From Phycisphaerales bacterium (GTDB lineage: Bacteria; Planctomycetota; Phycisphaerae; UBA1845), in assembly GCA_020353195.1 (NCBI GenBank), contig CP070691.1, forward strand, positions 1,113,948-1,176,382: a stretch of DNA of 62,435 nucleotides, given 5' to 3'. This document shows, in pieces, positions 27,463 through 35,693 of this stretch. Position numbers and translations under genes: made by a program. Numbering within the stretch: position 1 is the stretch's first letter; each line of letters opens with the position of its first letter. The notes below the pieces were generated by a model. It did not search any database and had not been told where the DNA came from. It saw only the letters and a program-made list of their open reading frames with translations.

Positions 27463-28506
27463 TCACGGTTCGTCGAATACCGAGAACCCCTGGGCAATCA
27501 GGTCCTGCACGTCGAGCAGGCCGACCACACGGTCCTCATCGTCCACCACGGGCAGCTCGTCGATGCGGTGCTTCCGCATAATGACCAGCGCGTCGGCCAC
27601 CCGGTCGGATGCGCGCACCCGCTTGGGTGATCGCGTCATCACCTCCGCGATCGGACGGTCCGCCGGTTGATCCGGGCCTTCGGCGGATTGAATCAGGCGG
27701 AAGAGATCGCCGTGGGTGAAGAAGCCCACGAGCCGGCCGGTGCCGTCCACGACCGCCGCGGCGCCCGCCCGCCTCGGAGCCCGCAGAACCGCGTCATAGT
27801 AGTCCCGCAGTGACCGTCCCGTCTCCACGATCGGGCAGTCGTCGCCGGTCCGCATGATCTGTGACGCTTTCATCAGACTCCGCCCCAGCGCTCCGGCCGG
27901 ATGGAACATCGCGTAATGCTCCGGCTGAACGTTCTTCAACTCCATCACGGTCAGGGCCAGCGCGTCGCCTACGGCCAGCATCGCCGCCGTCGACGAGCTG
28001 GGCGCCAGTCCGAGCGGGCACGCCTCGGGCTCGCTGCCGATGCCCAATACGATGTCCGCCATCGCCGCCAGGCGGGACCGGGGGCACGCGGTCAACAGGA
28101 TGACTTCGCAGCCGATCTGCTTGAGCCGCGGGACCAGTTGAATCAGTTCCTCGGTCTCTCCGCTCCGCGATAACGCCAGCACGACGTCGTCCGGGCAGAT
28201 CATCCCCAGATCCCCGTGCAGGGCCTCCACCGGATGCAACCGGTACGACGGGGTGGCGGTGCTGGCCAGCGTAGCCTGGATCTTGTTCCCGATCAGGCCT
28301 GCCTTGCCCATGCCCACCACCGCAACGCGCCCGGAACAGGCCAGCAGCATCTGCACGGCATCGACAAACGAATCGTCCAGGGCTTCGGCGGCCGCCTGGA
28401 TCGCCCGCGCCTCCTTCCGCACAACCGCCAGGCCGAAGTCCCGAATGCGCCGCCGGGCGTCGGTCGCCTGCTCTGATGGTGTCTGGCTTTGCAGCGGTGG
28501 TTTCAT
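27463..28506 (-). CDS. kdsD: Arabinose-5-phosphate isomerase
   Basis: KdsD/KpsF converts ribulose 5-phosphate to arabinose 5-phosphate, the first step of Kdo synthesis for LPS. The 347-aa protein has an N-terminal SIS domain (GMGKAGLIGNKIQATLAST, then HGDLGMI and SRSGETEEL) and two C-terminal CBS repeats (about 215-275 and 280-340; DVQDLIAQG at the end). Full length for the family. Its presence argues that the host makes an LPS-type outer membrane. A 84-base gap separates it from the GT2 gene. Confidence 0.93.
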   Translation of the reverse strand: MKPPLQSQTPSEQATDARRRIRDFGLAVVRKEARAIQAAAEALDDSFVDAVQMLLACSGRVAVVGMGKAGLIGNKIQATLASTATPSYRLHPVEALHGDLGMICPDDVVLALSRSGETEELIQLVPRLKQIGCEVILLTACPRSRLAAMADIVLGIGSEPEACPLGLAPSSSTAAMLAVGDALALTVMELKNVQPEHYAMFHPAGALGRSLMKASQIMRTGDDCPIVETGRSLRDYYDAVLRAPRRAGAAAVVDGTGRLVGFFTHGDLFRLIQSAEGPDQPADRPIAEVMTRSPKRVRASDRVADALVIMRKHRIDELPVVDDEDRVVGLLDVQDLIAQGFSVFDEP

Positions 28507-28795
28507 GACCGGACATTATGGTTCAGCCCGATGCCGTCGACAACCCCCCGAATCGGTCATCGGTGGCGTGGCTTGAGGCGCCGCCGACCACCGCCAGCCT
28601 TGCCGGGCTCGGCAACGCCGGAGCGACATGTGCCGGTCACTCGACCGGATCGAGATTCGCACGAGGAGGATTCCCCGGCACTCCATCGTGAAGGGGTGGA
28701 CCCGGCGCCGCAGCCTGCCGAGCCGGTCTCCCGTCTCCCGGAAGCTCGACCGGAAGGCGGCGGTCCCACGAGGGAACAAGTTGTACCATGGGCAG
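28507..28795. other. Intergenic stretch between secretin and kdsD genes
   Basis: About 290 bases with no convincing gene. A short CCGGTC / GACCGG hairpin (28632-28647) is too weak to call a terminator for the pil operon. Confidence 0.35.
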
Positions 28796-31700
28796 TTAGT
28801 CGTCCCGCTCGCTGAACGTCGGGAACGCGGCTTCCTCCGCTTCCTTCTGAATGACGATCGAGGGCTTCACCAGAATCAGCAGGACCTGTTCATCCTTGAC
28901 CATGCTTCGGTTCGAGTAGAGCCGCTTGAGCACGGGGATCTTGGACAGGACGGGTACACCCGCTTCCACTTCCACCTCGGCCGTCTTCTTCATCCCGCCG
29001 AACAGCAGCGTGCCGCCGTCCGGCACGGTGACCGTGGTGCGGATGATCTGGGCCTGGATGGACGGCAACTGAATGAACGAGTCGTTGGCGGCACCGCCGG
29101 CGGCACCGCCGGAGAACGGCAGGCGCACCAGCCCGCCAATCAGTTCGGATACGGTGGGCGTCAGGTTCATCGTGATGTACTTCTTGTCCGCCGACACCGT
29201 GGCCCGCACCCGCAAGGCGGCGCCTGTCATGAGCATCCCGGGAATCGGCTGGGTGCCCACGGCCCCCTGGTCAGTGATGACCTGAAGCCCCTGAACGTAC
29301 GCGGTCTGGTTGATCACCGACACATACGCCTGCTGTCCGTTGAACAGCACGAGCCGCGGCGCGTTCATGACGCTGTTTCGCCGGTCCGCCTGCGTGGCCC
29401 GAAGAAGGAAATCCACCTGGATCCCGTCAAGAAACGACCCGAACACCTGCATCGCCGGCTGGATGGCACCGCCGAACGACCCGTCCACGCTCGTGGCGGT
29501 GGGCGCGGTGAGATCCAGAATGTTCGATACGATCGGGATGGGGGACATGCTGGAGCTCCGCATCAGACCGCCGCCGCGCTGCGGGACCAATCCCGGCTGA
29601 ATGTACGGTTGGCCAAGGTCCACGCTGGTCAGCTCGTTTCCGATCTGGGGGGTCGCCGGCGTGAAGCCCACACGAGACATCGAACGAGGCATCAGGAGGC
29701 GCTCCCCGTGAGGCCCCACGAGCGGGCCACCGTCACCGGTAAGGGCCTGATCGAACCCGGCGTTGCCCTGGTTCAGAATGATGTCCAGGTCGAGCCCCAA
29801 CTCCTCCATGTAGTTCGCGGTGACGGTCAGGAATCGCGTTTCGATGGCCACCTGGATCGCCCGCTGGGCCCGCAGCTTCTCCAGCAGCTCGGCGACCTCC
29901 GCGTGGGCCGACGACGTCTGCGTGACCACCAGCTGCCCGTTGAGTTCGGCCAGGGCGGCCACCTCCCCACCGGCTGCCCGCCAGCTTTCCGGTTCGATCG
30001 TCTCTCGGATCAGGTCAAGCAGTTCCTCGATTCGCTCTTCGCGGTCTGCGTCGTCGGTGCCTCCACCGCCGCCGAACCCGCCGCCGCCGAAGCCGCCGCC
30101 GCCGAAGCCGCCGCCGCCCATCCCGCCGCCGCCGAACCCGCCGCCGCCGAATTGTCCGTGGTGTCCGGGCATCAGCCCGCCGCCGCCGCTACCGCCGAAC
30201 CCGCCGCCGCCGCGACCGCCGAACCCGCCGCCGCCGAACCCACCGCCACCGAACCCGCCGCCGCCGAGCCCGCCGCCACCGAACCCGCCGCCGCCGAACC
30301 CGCCGCCCATCCCGCCGCCCATCCCGCCGCCGAAGCCGCCACCCATTCCGCCGCCCATTCCACCGCCACCCAGGAAGCTGACGTCCGGACCGTCATAGTC
30401 CGGAACGACCATCAGCAAATCGTTGATGTCGTAAACGTCTACATACACTTCCTTGTCCAGGTACTCCTTGGTGGCAATCTTGATGACGCCCTCGGCGGCC
30501 ACGAACGCCAGCTCCTCTTCGCCCCCGCCGACCTCCTCCAGAATCAACGTCAGCGCTTTTGCAAATGCGATCTCCGAGGGCAGGCGCAGTGTCACCGGGT
30601 CGTCACGCCGGATGCCCAGCGCCTCCACGTCATTCCAGACGACGGTGATGTTGACGCCCTGCGTTTCCGCCAGTTGGCTGATCACGTCCTCGAACGCCTG
30701 GTCCTCGAAGGTGACCGGGATCTTCTTGTCGAGCTTCTCCTTCAGCTCCTGGTCCTCTCGCGAGAGGCGCTCGGATCCGGTGGGGACCCGATGGGGGCTG
30801 GCAATCCTCTCCAGCCAGTCATCCGGGTACTTGACGAAATCCCTGATGGGGACCTTGCTTTCCTCGGTCTCGGTCAGGACGGCTTGCGTATTCCGCCGGT
30901 TCTCATCGTGCACAGTCCTCTGGCGATCCAACTCGAAGTGGTTCCACCAGTCGTCCAACATGAAACGGGCGTAGTTGTTTCGCGGGTCGATCGCGACAAC
31001 CTCCTTCATCACCGCGATCGCCGCCTCGTACTCGGCGTTCTTGCGATGCTCGAACGCCTGCATCATCAGAGCGTCGATCTCCCGGTCACGGGCCGCTCGC
31101 ATCCGGTCGATGCGCCGCCGGCGCTCCTTCGCGATCTCGTCCCGCTGCTCGCGTACCCGCGTCTCGGCAACACGCCGCTGCTCCTCCGCAACGAACACCT
31201 CCAACGCCGCCAACTCACCCTTGAGGCTCTCGTACTTGGACAACGGGGTGGCATACTGGCGGCCGGCCTCGACCGTCTGACGGGCCCGCAGCAGCAACTC
31301 CTTTGCCAGCTCGAACTGCTCGTCAATCACGGCTCGGCGAGTTTGCCTCTCCGCCTGCCGGACCGCCGACACCGTACGCTGCCAGCGGATCTGATCGCGG
31401 ACGCGCATCCGGGTCAGCAGCGAGTCCGAGCCCTGCTCGACCTCCTGATGGCGCTGGACCCGCTCCAGACCCGCCATCGCCTCCGGATGTCCCGGAACGA
31501 CCTCCAGCGCCTGCCCAAACAGGCGTGCTGCTTCCTCGTTCCGCCCGGCCTCCATCGCGCCGAAACCCTCACGAACCAGGACGGCAGCCCGCTGCTGATC
31601 CGAACCCGAGTAGATGGTCTCGGCGACCTCCGGCGCCTCGGTGGCCGTACGCAGTGGTGCGTCGGGCATCGGCGTCGCGCCCTCTACGGCGGACGCGTCG

Positions 31701-32134
31701 GCGTCCTCTGCCTCGTGCGCCCGCCGGGTGGCGAGTTCACTGAGAAGATCCTGTGCCGACTCGCGGAGCGCCTGGGGCGCATATTCGTTCGCCAGCACCG
31801 CCTCGAGTCCTGCCTCGGCGCCGTCCAGATCGCCGGCCGCCAGCGCCTTCTCACCGTCTTCGAGGTCTTTCGTGGCCTTGTCGACCATGGCCAGCGCCGC
31901 CTGGACCCGTTCAAGGTATTCGTCGCGCCGCGCCTGATCCGCCTCCGACAGCTTATCGCGATCGACGGCGAGCAGAATTTCCTGCGCCTCGAGGTACTTG
32001 CCCTCGTCAAATGTCTGGATGCCTTTGTTCAGAGCATCCTCTACTTCGCCGGCCGGGACCGACGCCACCACAAACAACCACACCGCCGGCATCGCCAAAC
32101 GGATGACGCGGGACAGCAGTCGCAACGTTGACAT
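28796..32134 (-). CDS. pilQ: PilQ/GspD-type secretin with glycine-rich insert
   Basis: Outer-membrane secretin of 1112 aa, much longer than usual PilQ. The start MSTLRLLSRVIRLAM has GGAGAAGGAGG upstream and begins a signal peptide. Residues about 25-400 are TPR/coiled-coil-like (EALNKG-type helices, many Glu/Arg). A small STN/N0-type domain appears near 480-560 (VTFEDQAFEDVISQLAETQ). Then comes a 105-residue Gly/Phe/Met run, about 587-691, and an N-domain. The secretin core near 800-1090 ends in AGVPVLSKIPVLKRLYSNRS and EQVLLILVKPSIV. It is the last gene of the pilM-to-secretin operon. Type II secretion is the alternative assignment. Confidence 0.88.
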   Translation of the reverse strand: MSTLRLLSRVIRLAMPAVWLFVVASVPAGEVEDALNKGIQTFDEGKYLEAQEILLAVDRDKLSEADQARRDEYLERVQAALAMVDKATKDLEDGEKALAAGDLDGAEAGLEAVLANEYAPQALRESAQDLLSELATRRAHEAEDADASAVEGATPMPDAPLRTATEAPEVAETIYSGSDQQRAAVLVREGFGAMEAGRNEEAARLFGQALEVVPGHPEAMAGLERVQRHQEVEQGSDSLLTRMRVRDQIRWQRTVSAVRQAERQTRRAVIDEQFELAKELLLRARQTVEAGRQYATPLSKYESLKGELAALEVFVAEEQRRVAETRVREQRDEIAKERRRRIDRMRAARDREIDALMMQAFEHRKNAEYEAAIAVMKEVVAIDPRNNYARFMLDDWWNHFELDRQRTVHDENRRNTQAVLTETEESKVPIRDFVKYPDDWLERIASPHRVPTGSERLSREDQELKEKLDKKIPVTFEDQAFEDVISQLAETQGVNITVVWNDVEALGIRRDDPVTLRLPSEIAFAKALTLILEEVGGGEEELAFVAAEGVIKIATKEYLDKEVYVDVYDINDLLMVVPDYDGPDVSFLGGGGMGGGMGGGFGGGMGGGMGGGFGGGGFGGGGLGGGGFGGGGFGGGGFGGRGGGGFGGSGGGGLMPGHHGQFGGGGFGGGGMGGGGFGGGGFGGGGFGGGGGTDDADREERIEELLDLIRETIEPESWRAAGGEVAALAELNGQLVVTQTSSAHAEVAELLEKLRAQRAIQVAIETRFLTVTANYMEELGLDLDIILNQGNAGFDQALTGDGGPLVGPHGERLLMPRSMSRVGFTPATPQIGNELTSVDLGQPYIQPGLVPQRGGGLMRSSSMSPIPIVSNILDLTAPTATSVDGSFGGAIQPAMQVFGSFLDGIQVDFLLRATQADRRNSVMNAPRLVLFNGQQAYVSVINQTAYVQGLQVITDQGAVGTQPIPGMLMTGAALRVRATVSADKKYITMNLTPTVSELIGGLVRLPFSGGAAGGAANDSFIQLPSIQAQIIRTTVTVPDGGTLLFGGMKKTAEVEVEAGVPVLSKIPVLKRLYSNRSMVKDEQVLLILVKPSIVIQKEAEEAAFPTFSERDD
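30060..30372 (-). repeat. Low-complexity Gly-Gly-Gly-Phe/Met coding repeat inside the secretin gene
   Basis: About 310 bases built from short GGC-rich triplet runs encoding tandem GGGGF, GGGMGGG and GGGLGG units, with one break (around LMPGHHGQF). The opposite strand shows a matching Pro/Ala shadow. Such tracts expand and contract easily. Confidence 0.8.
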
Positions 32135-32378
32135 TGGAATCCTCCTTCTCCACGCTCCGCCGGGTGACGGTCGAGGAGACCGCATGCCTCGAAGCCCGGG
32201 GATACCACCGGGGGCGCAGGGGCTCTGGCAGGTTGTGTATTACGCGTGAGACACCTCGGCATACGCCGAGGCGCCGCAACGGGCTAGAGTCTACGGGGTA
32301 GGCCCGGCGCCTGCAACCCCGCGGGCTGATCCGCCGGCCCTGCGAGGATGGTTGCCGGTGGGGCTGCCGACGGCACGC

Positions 32379-34349
32379 CTACAGGGGGGGCCCCCCGCCA
32401 CCACCCCGTCCGCCGCCGGGAGGGCCGAGGGGAGGTTTTCTCGGAGGTCCTTCCGGAGGGGCCGTCGGTGGCCTTTCCTTCGGCACCTTTGGGCGGCGCC
32501 GGGCCTTCTTCTGGAACTCCTTTCGTACGTCGCTGTCTTTGTCCACGGCCAGGAGGCGCTCCTGTAACCGACCTTTGGAATCCGCGTAGACCACCGCCAC
32601 CGTCGACTTCGAGGGCTGCAACGACATTCCACCGCCGGGGGCTTTCCTGACCGGCCGATACGATCGATCGAAGTCGATATACAGCACCATCGCACCGGTA
32701 TCGAAATCCACGAGCTGCCTCATGCCGTCAGGATCAGATGGCAGTTGCATCCGCTTGGATCCCGTGATCGGCTTGCCCACCTCCAGCGGAAACGACTGCT
32801 TGACCCAGTCGCCCCTGACCCACTTGAAGATCTCCGCCTTGACCGTGTCCCGAGTCAGGCTGGCCAGAAAAAACTCGGTATCCTGCTCGATGGTCACGTC
32901 TTGGGTCGGCTCGGACCATTCGGTGAGCACCACGACCTTCTCCGCGTCGGCGGGGTTCTTCAGCGCGGGGGGATACGCGCAGTAGCGGTTGTACAGCCGG
33001 AGCCGCATGCGGTACTGGTAGGTCTTGCCGCTGACGACACTGTCACCGAGGAGATCGTGCGCCCAAACCACTTGCACCGGGGCGGTCGGCCTCGGCGGCG
33101 CCTGCTGCCCCGCCTCACCTGAACCGCCGCCCCGCGGGCGCCGGAGCCGCTCGATGGCGGCGTCGATCTGGTTCAGCAGCTCCTCCAGGGCCTGTGACTG
33201 GCTACGGCTCAGGCCCGGGCTGGCCTGTGTCTGGAGCGACTCGAGTTCGGACCGCGCCTGTTCGGCCTCCTCCACGGCGACAAAACCTCTCTTTACGCGC
33301 CTGCGCATGTCATCGATGGCTTGATCGATCTTGTCTTCCTCGGAATCAGCGTCCGGAGTCTCCTCGATCAGGTCTGCGTACCGGTCCTGGCCGCGCATGC
33401 TGCCCACCTCGTCGGCAGCCTCGAAATACTCGTCGTCCAGCTCCTGGATGTCGATGCCCTCATACTCCGGTAGCTTCCAGGAATCGCCCGCCTCCGGAAC
33501 GGGAAACAGCGGGCGCATCAGGTCGAGCTGATTGAGCGGATCACGAACCGCCTCCGCGTAGTAACCGACGTCTTCGCGGGTTTCGATCGGGACGGTCGGC
33601 GTGAGCCCGGTTTGCATGACGATGACTTGAGGCGGAGCAGGCGGCTTTACAGGAGCATACGTCGTGATGTCCTGCCACTCGCTGTAGCTGCCATCCCAGT
33701 TGCGTTCGCGGCGCTGCAGGTCCGCCCCGAGCACGTAGTGCTCGCGGCGGCCCGGATGGTATCCGGCCTCGCGGAAGAGCCGCTCCTGCTCGTTGCGGTT
33801 GTAGATTGACGATACCGTCACCCAGTTGAACGACATTTCGTATTCGTCCCCGAAGGTGTCTCCGACGCCGCTTGCCTCCAGGAGTATGACGGGGGGCTCC
33901 ACGCGTGCGACGGTGCGGCCGGCCACCTCAGCCTTGACGGACTCCGGAGGCAGAAACCGGGCCAACTCGATTTTGTCGCCCGGTGCCCGCGCTTTTTCCC
34001 CGACGTCCGGCACCGCCGGCAGCGGCGGCAGCGGCCTTGGCCTCAACTCGGGATCCAGGAAGCCGGCGGCGGCGTAGAAGTCGTTCATCCATTCTCGCAG
34101 TTTCGGGACCGGGTTCCTCTCGGATGAGGGAGTAGGCTGCTCCCTGGCGACGGCTTGGCGCAGGCGTTCGGCCTCTTCGGCCAGCGCGGTGTGCACGGTG
34201 TCGGGCCCGACGGATTCGGCCCCGATCTGAGTACGGTTCGGTGACGACCCCAGGTACCGCGCGATCACGGCCAGCAGCAGCAGGCCGCAGATGCCAAGCA
34301 CTCCTTTCTCCACGTGACGCTCGATCGGGCCGACCGCTTGCTTAGCCAT
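32379..34349 (-). CDS. Membrane-anchored protein at the PilP position of the pilus operon
   Basis: Protein of 656 aa with one N-terminal membrane helix (GVLGICGLLLLAVIARYLG, about 16-34) and a large periplasmic part. Residues about 330-420 are acidic and helical (coiled-coil-like), and a beta-rich domain follows at about 435-590 (VVWAHDLLGDSVVSGKTYQYRMRLRLYN). The last 45 residues are a Pro/Gly/Arg tail. I do not recognise a family. It lies between the PilO-like gene and the secretin gene, the slot occupied by PilP in type IV pilus operons, so a bridging role is plausible but not shown. Confidence 0.7.
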   Translation of the reverse strand: MAKQAVGPIERHVEKGVLGICGLLLLAVIARYLGSSPNRTQIGAESVGPDTVHTALAEEAERLRQAVAREQPTPSSERNPVPKLREWMNDFYAAAGFLDPELRPRPLPPLPAVPDVGEKARAPGDKIELARFLPPESVKAEVAGRTVARVEPPVILLEASGVGDTFGDEYEMSFNWVTVSSIYNRNEQERLFREAGYHPGRREHYVLGADLQRRERNWDGSYSEWQDITTYAPVKPPAPPQVIVMQTGLTPTVPIETREDVGYYAEAVRDPLNQLDLMRPLFPVPEAGDSWKLPEYEGIDIQELDDEYFEAADEVGSMRGQDRYADLIEETPDADSEEDKIDQAIDDMRRRVKRGFVAVEEAEQARSELESLQTQASPGLSRSQSQALEELLNQIDAAIERLRRPRGGGSGEAGQQAPPRPTAPVQVVWAHDLLGDSVVSGKTYQYRMRLRLYNRYCAYPPALKNPADAEKVVVLTEWSEPTQDVTIEQDTEFFLASLTRDTVKAEIFKWVRGDWVKQSFPLEVGKPITGSKRMQLPSDPDGMRQLVDFDTGAMVLYIDFDRSYRPVRKAPGGGMSLQPSKSTVAVVYADSKGRLQERLLAVDKDSDVRKEFQKKARRRPKVPKERPPTAPPEGPPRKPPLGPPGGGRGGGGGPPL

Positions 34350-34422
34350 CGCTCGACTCCTTGTTGGGCCGGAACTCGTCTCGGGCAGGCGCGGCCACGC
34401 GACTGTCGCCGCCCGGCACCGC

Positions 34423-35637
34423 TCAATCCGCCTCCTCGGGCTCAGGGCGCTGCTTGCCTATCTCTCCCAGGATGATGTCCGGCATGATCGGCAAGTACAG
34501 CTTCGAGAACAGAATGGTCTCGAAGTCCAGCATCACGTCGACCACCGGTTCGCCTCCGTAGATTCTTCCTGCCATTTCGAGGTTCGCCGGCTCGGCTTTG
34601 TAGTTGACCCGGTACAGCGTGGTGAATCTGTTGTTGCAGATCGCCTCGATGACCGACGGCAGATCCCGGGCGTCCACCACGACGTTGAGGGTGAAGTAGA
34701 TCACCTCGTAGTCCTCACCGGAGGTGTTGCCGGTGAACGCTTCGGGTAGCGGGCCTTCCTGCGTGCCCACATAGCGCGGCGTCACCCGCAAGGACACCAG
34801 ATCCTTGACGGGCAGGTTGCCCACCCACCGGTCCTGTTCTTCGAGTTGTTCGGCCGCCCGCTCGTTCACGCTGGCAAGCGCTTCGACCACGTCTTGCTGG
34901 ATCCACAGCGAGAGCTGCGCGTCCCAACAATCTTCGATCCGCGGCGGGCGGCCACCGGGGTCGTAGACGGCCTCAATCACGTCGAAGGACGATACGTCCG
35001 GATCCAGCGGCAGCGTTGCGTAGCAGTAGATCCGCTTGGCCTTGGCAATGCTGGCCCGCACGTACGGGTCCTGCTTGGCCTGCTCCGCGGTGATCAGGCC
35101 GGAACGGTTGCCCCGTTCCATGTCCCCCTCGCCGGGCGATTCATCCTCACCATCGCGGCGGGCCTCGTCCTCGTCGACACCGAAGTCCACGCTCTCGGCG
35201 GCCCGCCGCTCGTCCTCGATGCGCTCTTCGGCGTCTCGTACCTCGCTCTCGGTGGGGATCGTCCCTGCCTTGAGCCTCAGATACAGCTCGTCCAGCGCCG
35301 CGCTGTACGCCTTCGGGAACTCGAACCTCGCATCATAGTCCGGGGCGGGGAAGAAGCCGTCGACAAGCTGTTCGTGTCGAGCGACCCCGTCGGCCAACGC
35401 GATGACGTTCTCGTGATGCCCGGTGATGGCCTCGATGCGCTTCTGCTCGGCGTCGATCATCTCCTTGTTGACCGGCGAGCGTGTATGGCTGCTGAGCCGG
35501 CCGTGCAGCCTGACGGCTTTCTCCATGCCGGTCTGGACCTTCGACATGACGGTGATCGCGACGGCGCCCGCCGCGATTCCGGCGACCCCGACCAGACCGC
35601 AGATGATCAAGAACAGATGCCTGCGCAACACGTCCAT
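34423..35637 (-). CDS. PilO-like inner-membrane alignment protein
   Basis: Protein of 404 aa with an N-terminal membrane helix (MDVLRRHLFLIICGLVGVAGI, start chosen there) followed by a helical stretch and a C-terminal beta-alpha region (YEVIYFTLNVVVDARDLPSVIEAICN), the order seen in PilO/GspM-type proteins. A highly charged Glu/Asp/Arg linker at about 135-190 makes it longer than typical PilO (about 200 aa). It sits between the PilM gene and the PilP-position gene. Assignment is by topology and position, not strong sequence identity. Confidence 0.6.
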   Translation of the reverse strand: MDVLRRHLFLIICGLVGVAGIAAGAVAITVMSKVQTGMEKAVRLHGRLSSHTRSPVNKEMIDAEQKRIEAITGHHENVIALADGVARHEQLVDGFFPAPDYDARFEFPKAYSAALDELYLRLKAGTIPTESEVRDAEERIEDERRAAESVDFGVDEDEARRDGEDESPGEGDMERGNRSGLITAEQAKQDPYVRASIAKAKRIYCYATLPLDPDVSSFDVIEAVYDPGGRPPRIEDCWDAQLSLWIQQDVVEALASVNERAAEQLEEQDRWVGNLPVKDLVSLRVTPRYVGTQEGPLPEAFTGNTSGEDYEVIYFTLNVVVDARDLPSVIEAICNNRFTTLYRVNYKAEPANLEMAGRIYGGEPVVDVMLDFETILFSKLYLPIMPDIILGEIGKQRPEPEEAD

Positions 35638-35693
35638 CGGATTCCTCCCGGCGGCGCCCGGCCGCCACGAAGCCGGGCCCACCGCAAGCGCTC

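Noticed and set aside
29820..30398. A plus-strand Pro-rich frame of 192 aa and a long 1167-aa plus-strand frame opposite the secretin
   Set aside because: Both mirror the glycine-rich minus-strand secretin gene; triplet runs on one strand create Pro/Ala frames on the other.
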